Below are positions 17,412-26,076 of a DNA stretch of 64,000 bases, one piece after another (position 1 is the first letter of the stretch; every line of letters begins with the position of its first letter). Under the pieces are notes generated by a model. It was not told where the DNA came from and did no database searches. It was given only the letters and a program-made list of their open reading frames with translations. The DNA is from Lentzea cavernae (GTDB taxonomy: Bacteria > Actinomycetota > Actinomycetes > Mycobacteriales > Pseudonocardiaceae). The position numbers were made by a program, and so were the translations under genes. The DNA is taken from assembly GCF_014653695.1 (NCBI RefSeq), contig NZ_BNAR01000029.1, positions 1 to 64,000 on the forward strand. Direction: 5' to 3'.

Positions 17412-17425
17412 ACCTGCGCCGATGC

Positions 17426-17629
17426 TTAGAGCGGGCGGACCTGCTGGGCCTGAGGGCCCTTCTGGCCCTGACCGACCTCGAACTCGACCTTCTGGTTCTC
17501 TTCGAGCGAACGGAAACCCTTCGACTGGATCTCCGAGTAGTGCACGAAGACGTCTGCCGAGCCGTCGTCGGGCGCGATGAAGCCGAAGCCCTTTTCAGCG
17601 TTGAACCACTTCACGGTGCCAGTAGCCAA
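17426..17629 (-). CDS. Cold-shock domain protein
   Basis: A 67-residue single cold-shock domain, an RNA chaperone. RNP1 (KGFGFI) and RNP2 (VFVHY) are intact and the protein starts M-ATGTVKWFNAEK. The start is TTG at 17629, with GGAAGG 7-8 bases upstream. No ATG or GTG fits the family N-terminus. The gene stands alone with a strong terminator, inserted between nadD and rsfS. A long upstream leader (17630-17714) could carry temperature-responsive structure, as in other csp genes. Confidence 0.93.
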   Translation of the reverse strand: MATGTVKWFNAEKGFGFIAPDDGSADVFVHYSEIQSKGFRSLEENQKVEFEVGQGQKGPQAQQVRPL

Positions 17630-17714
17630 AGTCTTGCCTTCCACGAACCAGCAACAACCCGCTGATTGTTGCTCCCCGCGCGCTCGGATGCACGCAAAAT
17701 CCACTCGAACGTGG

Positions 17715-18296
17715 TTACGACTCGGAGTACAGGCCTGTTTTGGCGATGTATTGGACGACCCCGTCGGGCACGAGGTACCAGACCGGCTGACCTGAGGCGG
17801 TACGTGCACGGCAGCCGGTTGACGAAATGGCCATGGCCGGGATCTCGACGAGTGAGACAGCGCCCGGCGGCAGGTGCCGGTCGTTCAGCGTGTAACCCGG
17901 ACGGGTGACCCCGATGAAGTGAGCCAACTCGAACGCGTCCGCCGCGCGTTTCCACGACAGGATCTGCTCCAGCGCGTCGGCGCCCGTGATGAAGAACAGG
18001 TCGGCGTCCGGGTACTGCTTCTTGAGGTCTGTGAGCGTGTCCACGGTGTACGTGGGCCCGTCGCGGTCGATGTCGACCCTGCTGACCGAGAACCGGGGGT
18101 TGGAGGCCGTGGCGATGACCGTCATCAGGTAGCGGTCCTCTGCGGCGGAGACCTCCCGCGACGCCTTCTGCCAGGGCTGACCCGTCGGCACGAAGATCAC
18201 GCGGTCCAGGTCGAACCTGGCCTGCACCTCGCTGGCGGCCACGAGGTGGCCGTGGTGGATGGGATCGAACGTGCCACCCATGACGCCGATGCGCAT
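17715..18296 (-). CDS. nadD: Nicotinate-nucleotide adenylyltransferase
   Basis: A 193-residue enzyme that adenylates nicotinate mononucleotide in NAD synthesis. MGGTFDPIHHGHL carries the HxGH nucleotidyltransferase motif, and ISSTGCRAR is a variant of the ISST-xx-R motif that usually reads ISSTxVR. DGPTYTVDTL and FFITGADAL are family-typical. Length is normal. The ATG at 18296 is the family start. Confidence 0.93.
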   Translation of the reverse strand: MRIGVMGGTFDPIHHGHLVAASEVQARFDLDRVIFVPTGQPWQKASREVSAAEDRYLMTVIATASNPRFSVSRVDIDRDGPTYTVDTLTDLKKQYPDADLFFITGADALEQILSWKRAADAFELAHFIGVTRPGYTLNDRHLPPGAVSLVEIPAMAISSTGCRARTASGQPVWYLVPDGVVQYIAKTGLYSES

Positions 18297-18415
18297 CGAT
18301 CCAGCGTAGACCGGCGCCGGGCCGCTCCCGAGACCCAGCGCCGGTCGTGCTGATCACACCGAACGGCTCAGGGGGAGGACGAGCCGTGCGGGTCGCGGCT
18401 CACCCCGAAGCAAAG

Positions 18416-18440
18416 CCGCGCGCACTGGAGGAACGCGCGG
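18416..18440 (-). terminator. Hairpin after the P450 gene
   Basis: CCGCGCG (18416-18422) pairs with CGCGCGG (18434-18440) around an 11-base loop. In minus-strand RNA it is followed by CTTTGCTTC. It lies between the P450 stop at 18479 and the nadD start. The stem is short, so confidence is moderate. Confidence 0.5.
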
Positions 18441-18478
18441 ACCGCTCCCCCATTACGCGACTCGGCCAAGATTTTTCT

Positions 18479-19648
18479 TCACCAGGCCACGACGAGCTTC
18501 AGCGGGCCTCTGACCAGCGAACCCTTGCGGAACTCGACGGGCTCCGCGAGCCGCAGGCCGGGCATGCGGCGCAGCAACGCGCCCAGCGCGACCTGCAGTT
18601 CCATCCGCGCGAGCTGGGAGCCGAGGCAGAAGTGGATGCCGTGACCGAACTGCATGTGCTGCCCGACCTCACGCTCCAGGTCAAGCTCGGCGCTGTTGGC
18701 GTACATCGCCTCGTCACGGTTCGCCGACGACACGACCACCAGCAGGGCGTCGCCTTGCTTCACCAGTGCATTGCCGACCTGGACGTCCTCGGTAGCGATG
18801 CGGGTGAAGCCGGCGCCACTGCCCAGCGGGATGTACCGCAGCAGCTCCTCGATGGCGTTGGGCAGCTTCTCCGGGTTCTCGCGCAGGCTCTTCATGTCGT
18901 CCGGGTGCTCGAACAGCGTGATGACGCTGTTGGCGAGCATGTTGGCCGTGGTCTCGTGCCCGGCAACGAGGAGCGTGATGCCGAACCGGACGAGCTCGTC
19001 CTCGGACAACCGGTCTTCGTTGTCGCGTGGGGCGACGAGTGCGCCCATCAAATCGTCCGTGGGATGCGCACGGCGCTTCGCGACCAGGTCAACGAAGTAG
19101 GCGTGCAGCTTCATCATGCCGTGCATGGCCTCTTCGGGCGTGTACCCGCCGACCGTGGACACCACCTGGTTCGACCACGTCTGGAAGTCGTCGCGGTCCT
19201 CGAACGGCACGCCGAGCAGCTCGCAGATGATCGTGACCGGGAACGGCATGGTGAAGCCCTCGACCAGGTCACCGGGGTTGGGCAGGCGGTCGAGGAGGTC
19301 GTCGGTGATCTGCTGGGCACGCGGCCGCAGCTCCTCGATCCGGCGCACCGTGAACGCCTTGGACACCAGCCGGCGCATGCGCGCGTGGTCGGCGCCGTCG
19401 TGCGTGAGGATCGACCCGCCCGGTGCGATGAGCGGCAGCATCCGCGGCACGTCCTGGCCGACCGTCAGCGCACGGCTGAACCTCGGGTCGCCCAGGACGA
19501 ACTTCGTCTCTTCGTAGGACGTGACGAGCCAACCCTCGCCGCCGTACGGATACGTCACGCGCGAGACAGGCTCATCACGCCGTAGACGTTCATAGGTCGG
19601 ATCGAGGGTCAGGCCGTCAGTTTCGGAGAACGGATAGGTGGGAGCCAT
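18479..19648 (-). CDS. Cytochrome P450
   Basis: A 389-residue soluble bacterial P450 of the CYP105/107-like actinobacterial type. The I-helix oxygen-binding motif LLVAGHETTANML, the K-helix EELLRY (ExxR), and the heme loop FGHGIHFCLGSQLAR with its Cys ligand are all present. It needs ferredoxin partners, none of which is nearby. It sits between proA and nadD, 16 bases from proA and in the same direction, so it may be cotranscribed. The substrate is unknown. Confidence 0.92.
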   Translation of the reverse strand: MAPTYPFSETDGLTLDPTYERLRRDEPVSRVTYPYGGEGWLVTSYEETKFVLGDPRFSRALTVGQDVPRMLPLIAPGGSILTHDGADHARMRRLVSKAFTVRRIEELRPRAQQITDDLLDRLPNPGDLVEGFTMPFPVTIICELLGVPFEDRDDFQTWSNQVVSTVGGYTPEEAMHGMMKLHAYFVDLVAKRRAHPTDDLMGALVAPRDNEDRLSEDELVRFGITLLVAGHETTANMLANSVITLFEHPDDMKSLRENPEKLPNAIEELLRYIPLGSGAGFTRIATEDVQVGNALVKQGDALLVVVSSANRDEAMYANSAELDLEREVGQHMQFGHGIHFCLGSQLARMELQVALGALLRRMPGLRLAEPVEFRKGSLVRGPLKLVVAW

Positions 19649-19664
19649 GTCTCCGAACGTAGAG

Positions 19665-20930
19665 CTACGCCTTCGGGCGTGTGTGCCCTTCGCCCCACAC
19701 GACCCATTTAGAGGACGTCAGCTCGGTCAGGCCCATCGGACCGCGTGCGTGCAGCTTCTGCGTGGAGATGCCGATCTCCGCGCCCATGCCGAACTCCGCG
19801 CCGTCGGTGAAGGCCGTGGAGGCGTTGACGAACACCGCCGCCGCGTCCACACGGGCCGTGAACCTGCGTGCCGCCGTGACGTCCTTCGTGACGATGGCCT
19901 CGCTGTGGCCGGAGCCGTACGTCGCGATGTGCTTCACCGCGTCGTCGAGGGAGTCGACGACCTTCGCGGCGATGTCGAGGCTCAGGTACTCAGTACCCCA
20001 GTCGTCGTCGTTGGCTTGAAGGACATCCGCCTGCCGTGCGAACTCCTCGTCGCCGTGGATCGTCACGCTCTCCTGCTGCAACGCCTTGGTGATGCGCGGG
20101 ACGAACTCGTGCGCGACGTCCTTGTGCACCAGCAGCGACTCCGCCGCGTTGCACACGCTCGTCCGCCGCGTCTTGGCGTTGAGGACGATCGCCTCGGCCA
20201 TGTCGAGGTCGGCGTTCGCGTCCACGTAGACGTGGCAGTTGCCGACGCCGGTCTCGATCGTGGGAACCGTGGCCTGCTCGACGACGGCGTTGATGAGACC
20301 GGAGCCGCCGCGCGGGATCACCAGGTCGACCAGGCCGCGCGCGGTGATGAGGTGGGTGACGGACGCGCGGTCGTGGCACGGCAGCAGCTGCACGCAGTCG
20401 GCCGGCAGGTTCACGCTTTCGAGTGAGTCGCGCAGGACCTCGACGAGCTTGGTGTTGGAGTTCTCGGCGGTCGAGGACCCCCGCAGCAACGCCGCGTTGC
20501 CCGACTTCAGCGCGAGACCGGCGGCGTCGACCGTGACGTTCGGGCGGCCCTCGTAGACCATGCCGACGACGCCCATCGGGACGCGGACCTGCTTGAGCTC
20601 GAGCCCGTTCGGGAGGATGCCGCCGGTGATCACCTGACCGACCGGGTCGCCCAGTCCCGCAACGGTTTCCAGGCCGACGGCGACGCCCTCGATGCGGCTG
20701 TCGTTGAGGGTCAGGCGGTCGAGGATGTTGTCCGGGAGACCCGCTGCCTTGCCCGCGTCGAGGTCCTTCTGGTTGGCCTCGATGATCTCTGGCGCGCGCT
20801 TGCGGAGCGCGGCGGCCATCTCCAGGAGCGCGGTGTCCTTGCGCTCGCGGGTGGCGAGGACGAGTTCGTCGGCGGCGACTCGGGCGCGGCGCGCTGCCGC
20901 GTGCACCTGGTCACGCAGGTCATCAGTCAC
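19665..20930 (-). CDS. proA: Glutamate-5-semialdehyde dehydrogenase (gamma-glutamyl phosphate reductase)
   Basis: A 421-residue enzyme for the second step of proline synthesis. The catalytic Cys is in RRTSVCNAAESLLVH (about residue 259). VPMGVVGMVYEGRPNVTVDA and EFGMGAEIGISTQKLHARGPMGL are diagnostic when read as separate blocks. The GTG at 20930 gives the usual N-terminus (MTDDLRDQVHAAARRAR). Its partner proB lies about 7.5 kb away on the same strand, separated by an accessory insert that begins with recQ. Confidence 0.95.
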   Translation of the reverse strand: MTDDLRDQVHAAARRARVAADELVLATRERKDTALLEMAAALRKRAPEIIEANQKDLDAGKAAGLPDNILDRLTLNDSRIEGVAVGLETVAGLGDPVGQVITGGILPNGLELKQVRVPMGVVGMVYEGRPNVTVDAAGLALKSGNAALLRGSSTAENSNTKLVEVLRDSLESVNLPADCVQLLPCHDRASVTHLITARGLVDLVIPRGGSGLINAVVEQATVPTIETGVGNCHVYVDANADLDMAEAIVLNAKTRRTSVCNAAESLLVHKDVAHEFVPRITKALQQESVTIHGDEEFARQADVLQANDDDWGTEYLSLDIAAKVVDSLDDAVKHIATYGSGHSEAIVTKDVTAARRFTARVDAAAVFVNASTAFTDGAEFGMGAEIGISTQKLHARGPMGLTELTSSKWVVWGEGHTRPKA

Positions 20931-20951
20931 GCCACACAGCTTACGACCAGC

Positions 20952-20967
20952 GACAATCACAATTGTC
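20952..20967. promoter_or_regulatory. Inverted repeat between proA and recQ
   Basis: GACAAT (20952-20957) and ATTGTC (20962-20967) form a perfect 6-bp dyad with a 4-base spacer in the 63-base divergent gap. It could be an operator for either gene. No regulator is identified. Confidence 0.4.
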
Positions 20968-20993
20968 AGAGTGGCCTGGCAAGCTTGCTCCTC

Positions 20994-23078
20994 ATGGACG
21001 ACATCGCGTTGCGAGAACTGGCGGAGGAACGGCTCCGGGCACTGGCGGGCCCGAAGGCTGCTCTGCGCGAGGACCAGTGGACCGCGATCCACACGCTCGT
21101 GGCCCAGCGCCGCCGGGCTCTCGTCGTCCAGCGCACGGGCTGGGGCAAGTCGGCCGTGTACTTCATCGCGACGGCGCTGCTGCGTCAGCTCGGTGAGGGG
21201 CCGACGGTCATCGTGTCGCCGTTGCTCGCGTTGATGCGCAACCAGATCGACGCGGCGGCGCGGGCCGGGGTGCACGCCGTGACCATCAACTCGGCGAACC
21301 CCGGCGAGTGGGACGCCGTGCAGGAGCAGGTCGCGGCCGGCGAGGTCGACGTGCTGCTGGTGAGTCCCGAACGGTTGAACAACCCCGATTTCCGCGATGC
21401 GGTGCTGCCCTCCTTGACGGCGTCGGCGGGCATGCTCGTCGTCGACGAGGCGCACTGCATCTCGGACTGGGGGCACGACTTCCGGCCCGACTACCGCCGG
21501 TTGCGGACGTTGCTGACGGAGCTGCCGGCGGGTGTGCCGGTGCTGGCGACGACGGCGACGGCCAACAACAGGGTGGTCCACGACGTCACCGAGCAGCTGG
21601 GGCTCGGTGCCGACGAGGGCACGCTGGTGCTGCGCGGGCCGCTCGACCGCGACAGCCTGCGCCTGTCGGTCGCCCTGCTGCCGACCGCGGAGTCACGGCT
21701 CGGGTGGCTGGCCGAGCAGCTCGACCGCATGCCGGGTTCCGGGATCATCTACACGCTGACGGTCGCCGCGGCGGACGACATCGCGGCGTTCCTCGCCTCG
21801 CGCGGGTTCGCGGTGGCCGCCTATTCGGGCAAGACCGAGCCCGCCGAACGGGAGCGGGCCGAGACCGACCTGCTCGAGAACAAGGTCAAGGCGCTCGTCG
21901 CGACCTCCGCGCTGGGCATGGGTTTCGACAAGCCGGACCTGGGGTTCGTCGTGCACGTCGGTGCACCATCGTCGCCCATCGCGTACTACCAGCAGATCGG
22001 TCGTGCGGGCCGTGGCGTCGAACGTGCCGAGGTGGTCCTGCTGCCCGGTCACGAGGACCGGGACATCTGGGCGTACTTCGCGTCCTTGGCCTTCCCGCCC
22101 GAGGTGGTGGTGCGGCAGGTGCTGTCCGCGCTCGACGGCGCGGGCAGGGCGCTGTCGACGGCGGCGCTGGAGCCGATGGTCGAGCTGTCGCGCGGCAGGC
22201 TCGAGGTGGTGCTGAAGGTGCTGGACGTCGACGGCGCGGTCCGGCGCGTGAAGGGCGGCTGGGAGTCGACGGGCCGGCCGTGGGAGTACGACGGTGAGCG
22301 GTACGCGCGCATCGCGGAGGCACGCAGGGCCGAGCAGCAGGTGATGATCGAGTACCAGCGCACCGGTTCGTGCCGGATGAAGTTCCTGCAGGACCAGCTC
22401 GACGACCCGACCTCGCACGAGTGCGGTCGTTGCGACAACTGCACAGGCGAGCGGTTGTCCGTCGAGGTGTCCGAGGTGGCGGCGGAGGCCGCCCGCGAAC
22501 GGCTGCTGCGCCCCGGCCTCGACGTGGCGCCGCGCAAGATGTGGCCGACGGGCATGAACGCGATCGGCGTTCCGCTGTCCGGCAAGATCCCCGCGACCGA
22601 GGTGGCGGCGACGGGCCGGGCGCTCGGTCGCCTCACCGACATCGGCTGGGGCAACCGGCTGCGCGACCTGCTCGCGGACGGCACCGACCGCGAGATCCCG
22701 GACGACGTGTTCGCGGCGTGCGTGAAGGTGCTGACGGCGTGGGGCTGGGACGAACGGCCGGTCGGCGTGGTGACGGTCGGTTCGCGCCGGCGCCCGCAGC
22801 TGGTCGGCAGCTTCGGTCAGAAGATCGCGGCGATCGGACGGCTGCCGCTGCTCGGCACCGTGTGGCTCGGCGAGTCGACGCACCGGGCCAACTCCGCCCA
22901 GCGGCTGGCAGGGCTGGTCCGGGCGGGCGAGGCGCCGGACGTGTCCGGTGTGGACGGTCCGGTTCTGCTGGTGGACGACCACATCGACACCGGGTGGACG
23001 ATGACGGTGGCGGCTCGGATGCTCAGGAAGGAGGGGGTGTCCGCCGTGCTGCCGTTCGCGCTGGCGGTGACGAACTGA
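20994..23078 (+). CDS. RecQ-family ATP-dependent DNA helicase fused to a phosphoribosyltransferase-like domain
   Basis: 694 residues. Helicase motifs: REDQWTAI (motif 0), RTGWGKS (Walker A, about 47-53), DEAH (about 150), ATTATAN, then YSGKTEPAERE, ATSALGMGFDKPDL and YYQQIGRAGRG in the second RecA lobe. A RecQ zinc site follows (C near 459, then CGRCDNC near 478-484). The C-terminal 130 residues replace the HRDC region and carry VLLVDDHIDTGWTM (about 659-672), the PRPP-binding motif of type I phosphoribosyltransferases. The role may be in DNA repair linked to nucleotide sensing. ATG 20994 is the first sensible start. Confidence 0.88.
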   Translation: MDDIALRELAEERLRALAGPKAALREDQWTAIHTLVAQRRRALVVQRTGWGKSAVYFIATALLRQLGEGPTVIVSPLLALMRNQIDAAARAGVHAVTINSANPGEWDAVQEQVAAGEVDVLLVSPERLNNPDFRDAVLPSLTASAGMLVVDEAHCISDWGHDFRPDYRRLRTLLTELPAGVPVLATTATANNRVVHDVTEQLGLGADEGTLVLRGPLDRDSLRLSVALLPTAESRLGWLAEQLDRMPGSGIIYTLTVAAADDIAAFLASRGFAVAAYSGKTEPAERERAETDLLENKVKALVATSALGMGFDKPDLGFVVHVGAPSSPIAYYQQIGRAGRGVERAEVVLLPGHEDRDIWAYFASLAFPPEVVVRQVLSALDGAGRALSTAALEPMVELSRGRLEVVLKVLDVDGAVRRVKGGWESTGRPWEYDGERYARIAEARRAEQQVMIEYQRTGSCRMKFLQDQLDDPTSHECGRCDNCTGERLSVEVSEVAAEAARERLLRPGLDVAPRKMWPTGMNAIGVPLSGKIPATEVAATGRALGRLTDIGWGNRLRDLLADGTDREIPDDVFAACVKVLTAWGWDERPVGVVTVGSRRRPQLVGSFGQKIAAIGRLPLLGTVWLGESTHRANSAQRLAGLVRAGEAPDVSGVDGPVLLVDDHIDTGWTMTVAARMLRKEGVSAVLPFALAVTN

Positions 23079-23118
23079 GCCTGCCGAACTGGCTCTGCCC
23101 TGTGGCACTGTCAGCGGC

Positions 23119-24303
23119 ATGACTCCGGACGTCGTGCGGTACCGGCAGGCCGATCTCCTCGCGGGCCTGTACCGGCGGTTCGGACCGGTCGTGCGGGTGG
23201 GGCCGCACACCTACCTGCTCGGGCCCGAGGCGAACCGGTTCGTGTTCGCGCACTCCGAGCTGTTCGAGGTGGAGCGGGCGTTCCAGTCGCTGGTGCCGGT
23301 GGACGGGCCCACGTCGTTGATCGTGAGCGACGGTGAGGACCACAAGCGGCGGCGGCGGTTCGTGCAGCCGGCGTTGGCGCATCGGCAGATCGCCGGGTAC
23401 GTGCCGGTCATGCGGGAGAACGCCGAGGCCATGGTGGACGCGTGGCGGCCCGGTGAGGTCGTGGACGTCTACCAGGAGTTCCGGCGGGCGATTCGGCGCA
23501 GCACGATTCATGCGCTGTTCGGAGAGGAGTTGGCGGAGGAGTCGGACTTCTTCGGTGCGCACCTGCAGGTGTTGATCAACCTGATCGACCGCAACCCGGC
23601 GGTGGTGAAGGTGCTCCGGACGATGAGGGCGCCCGCTTGGCGCGACGCCATGAGGGCGCGCAGGGTCGTCGACGCTCGGGTCTACCAGGCGATCGAGGAG
23701 ACGCGTCAGGGCAAGGAGGCCGGTGACGTGCTCGCCGCTCTCGTGGAGGGGGACGGGCTCAGCGATCTGGAGGTGCGCGACCAGGTCGTCACGCTGATCG
23801 CGGCCGGGTACGAGACGACGAGCGGCGCCATGGCGTGGGCGGTGTTCAACCTGTTGCGGCACAACGGGGTCTGGGAGCGGGCGCGGGAGGACGACGAGTA
23901 CCTGGCGAACGTCGTCAGCGAGACGCTGCGGCTGTACCCGCCGGCGGTGGTGTCGGCGCGGGTGGCGGCGCAACTGTTCGAGTTCGCCGGGAAGAAGATC
24001 AAGCAGGGCGCGTTCCTGCTGTACAGCCCGTACGTCACGCATCGGCTGGCCGAGATCTACCCGGACCCGCTGAGGTTCGATCCCGATCGCTGGGAGTCGA
24101 AGCCGGCGCCGCACGAGTTCCTGCCGTTCGGTGGCGGGCCGCACCGGTGCGTCGGGGCCGGGCTCGCCACGACCGAACTGACGGTGATGCTGAAGGTGTT
24201 GCTGGAGAGGCCGAAGCCGGAACTGCTCCCCCAGCGGTTGGTGGCGACCGGGCTCGCCGCGATGCGTCCGAAGAACGGGCTCAGAGTCCGAGCAGCAGGG
24301 TGA
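23119..24303 (+). CDS. Cytochrome P450
   Basis: A 394-residue P450 of a different type from the one at 18479: it is closer to the CYP4/CYP102-like class-II lineage in its motifs. I helix LIAAGYETTSGAMAW, K helix SETLRLYPPAV (ExxR intact), PERF-like DPDRWE, heme loop FLPFGGGPHRCVGAG. The N-terminus lacks a membrane anchor. It starts 40 bases after recQ and ends in a 23-base overlap with the convergent DUF1772 gene. No redox partner is nearby and the substrate is unknown. Confidence 0.9.
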   Translation: MTPDVVRYRQADLLAGLYRRFGPVVRVGPHTYLLGPEANRFVFAHSELFEVERAFQSLVPVDGPTSLIVSDGEDHKRRRRFVQPALAHRQIAGYVPVMRENAEAMVDAWRPGEVVDVYQEFRRAIRRSTIHALFGEELAEESDFFGAHLQVLINLIDRNPAVVKVLRTMRAPAWRDAMRARRVVDARVYQAIEETRQGKEAGDVLAALVEGDGLSDLEVRDQVVTLIAAGYETTSGAMAWAVFNLLRHNGVWERAREDDEYLANVVSETLRLYPPAVVSARVAAQLFEFAGKKIKQGAFLLYSPYVTHRLAEIYPDPLRFDPDRWESKPAPHEFLPFGGGPHRCVGAGLATTELTVMLKVLLERPKPELLPQRLVATGLAAMRPKNGLRVRAAG

Positions 24304-24691
24304 CGGTCGAGGCGAGGCAGCAGGCTGCGCGCACGTGGTTCCAGAGCGTCCACTTGCGCAGGTACTCGGGCCAATAGGCGTCGTCGGTGCGTTCGAGGCG
24401 GTTGTTCATCGGCACGTTGACGGCCATGGTCAGCACGAAGCAGCCGAGGACGTAGAGCAGGCCGCCGGCGATCCGGCCCTGGAAGACCTCGATGCCGCAC
24501 ACGACCGCGGTGCCGAGGAACACCAGCAGGAACACCGGGTTCTGGATGCGGGCGTTGATCCGCCGCATGGCGCCGCGGGCGTGCTCGGGAGTCAGGTCCG
24601 CGAGGCCGGGCATGACGGCGACGGAGAAGGCGAAGAACACGCCGGCCATCAGACCGGTGGCGGCGACTGCGATCAGAGTGGTTGTCCCCAT
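24281..24691 (-). CDS. DUF1772 (anthrone oxygenase-like) membrane protein
   Basis: A 136-residue protein with four hydrophobic segments (LIAVAATGLMAGVFFAF; NPVFLLVFLGTAVVC; GGLLYVLGCFVLTMAV; CCLASTVTLLLGL). The VPMNNRL and WTLWNHVR motifs are typical of DUF1772, which includes anthrone oxygenases, though most members are of unknown function. ATG 24691 is chosen because it directly precedes the first helix. It is divergent from the AraC gene across 82 bases and is the likely target of that regulator. Confidence 0.75.
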   Translation of the reverse strand: MGTTTLIAVAATGLMAGVFFAFSVAVMPGLADLTPEHARGAMRRINARIQNPVFLLVFLGTAVVCGIEVFQGRIAGGLLYVLGCFVLTMAVNVPMNNRLERTDDAYWPEYLRKWTLWNHVRAACCLASTVTLLLGL

Positions 24692-24773
24692 GGCGACAAC
24701 TCTGACGTTCGGCGACCGGACTCTCAATGACAGTTCATCGCGCGGGCTTGCTCGTTCGTCCAGAATCAACGGC

Positions 24774-25673
24774 ATGACGGACGCGCTGGGCGAGGCACTG
24801 CACCTGTTGAGGATGTCCGGCACCTTCTACTGCCGCAACGAGCTCACCGAGCCGTGGGGCGCGACGATGCCCGACATGGGCGACTGCCTGTGGTTCCACG
24901 TCCTCACCAGCGGCCGGTGCGACGTCGAGGTCGACGGCCAGGTCATCTCGCTCGAGCCCGGTGACGTACTGCTCGTCCCTGGTGGGCAGCGCCACCGGCT
25001 GTTCTCCGGGGAGGCGGAGTCGCCGGTCGTGACGACGCTGCCGCACGAGTTCGAGACCGACAACTACGCGATCCTGCGGCACGGTGGCGGCGGCGCGGTG
25101 ACACATCTCGTGTGCGGCGCGGTCCGCTTCGAGCACCCGGCCGCGAAGCACCTCGTCACCGTGTTGCCGAACGTGCTGTACGTGCGGCGTGCCGATGACA
25201 TGCGCGCCACGATCGACCTCATGGCGGCCGAGGCGAAGGCCGTGCGCCCCGGCGGTGAGGCGGTCATCACCAGGCTCGCGGACGTGCTGGTGATCCAGAC
25301 GATCCGCTCGTGGCTCGCCAACGACCCGGCCGCGCGCACTGGCTGGCTGGGAGCGTTGCAGGACCAGCAGATCGGGCAGGCGCTCGCGCTGATCCACCGC
25401 GATCCCGCGCAGCCGTGGACAGTTGAACGCCTCGCGCACCAGACCGCCATGTCGCGGTCGGCGTTCGCGGCGCGGTTCACCGAACTCGTCGGCGAACCGG
25501 CCATGCGCTACGTCACGCGGTGGCGCATGCACGTCGCGATGAACCGCCTCAAGGACCGTGACAGCACGGTAAGCGAGATCGCCCGCGGCCTCGGGTACGA
25601 GTCGGAGGCCGCGTTCAGCCGGGCGTTCAAGCGGGTCGTCGGGGTGTCGCCCGGTCAGGCGCGGGCGGGCTGA
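24774..25673 (+). CDS. AraC-family transcriptional regulator
   Basis: A 299-residue regulator with an N-terminal cupin-type sensor domain (CLWFHVLTSGRCDVEVDG, LEPGDVLLVPGGQRHRL, about 37-85) and a C-terminal double HTH (about 200-297: WTVERLAHQTAMSRSAFAARF and VSEIARGLGYESEAAFSRAF, ending KRVVGVSPGQARA). It is a complete AraC protein of the cupin_6 type. It probably controls the divergent DUF1772 gene and itself. The start is ATG 24774. A longer frame upstream would cross the divergent promoter. Confidence 0.92.
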   Translation: MTDALGEALHLLRMSGTFYCRNELTEPWGATMPDMGDCLWFHVLTSGRCDVEVDGQVISLEPGDVLLVPGGQRHRLFSGEAESPVVTTLPHEFETDNYAILRHGGGGAVTHLVCGAVRFEHPAAKHLVTVLPNVLYVRRADDMRATIDLMAAEAKAVRPGGEAVITRLADVLVIQTIRSWLANDPAARTGWLGALQDQQIGQALALIHRDPAQPWTVERLAHQTAMSRSAFAARFTELVGEPAMRYVTRWRMHVAMNRLKDRDSTVSEIARGLGYESEAAFSRAFKRVVGVSPGQARAG

Positions 25674-26038
25674 AGCAGGTCCCAGCGGTTGCCGTAGAGG
25701 TCCTCGAAGACGGCCACGCGGCCGTAGACCTCGTCGCGCGGCGTCTCCCGGAAGTGCACGCCGTACTCGACCATGCGGGCGTGGTCGCGGTCGAAGTCGT
25801 CGGTGTTCAGGAAGAACCCGACGCGGCCACCGGTCTGGTCGCCCACTCGTGCCTGCTGCTGACCTGTGTCAGCCTGTGCCAGCAACAGCGACGTCCCCTC
25901 CCCCGGCGACACCACGACCCAGCGCTTGTCGCCCTGCGGAAGGTCCTCGACCAGCGTGAACCCGAGTCCCTCCACGTAGAAGCGGATCGCCTCGTCGTAG
26001 TCGCGGACCACCAACGTCACCAAACCAATAGATCGCAC
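25655..26038 (-). CDS. VOC-family (glyoxalase/bleomycin-resistance fold) protein
   Basis: A 127-residue single VOC module: two beta-alpha-beta-beta-beta repeats, IGLVTLVVRDYDEAIRFYVE at the N-terminus and VAVFEDLYGNRWDLLQP at the C-terminus with the metal-ligand Glu/Asp. The function could be detoxification or small-molecule binding, with no substrate implied. GTG 26038 is taken as the start. Nothing strong precedes it, so it may be leaderless. It overlaps the end of the AraC gene by 19 bases, tail to tail. Confidence 0.8.
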   Translation of the reverse strand: MRSIGLVTLVVRDYDEAIRFYVEGLGFTLVEDLPQGDKRWVVVSPGEGTSLLLAQADTGQQQARVGDQTGGRVGFFLNTDDFDRDHARMVEYGVHFRETPRDEVYGRVAVFEDLYGNRWDLLQPARA

Positions 26039-26076
26039 GGCGATGAGTATCGACGACGAGAGAGGTCTACTCCCAC

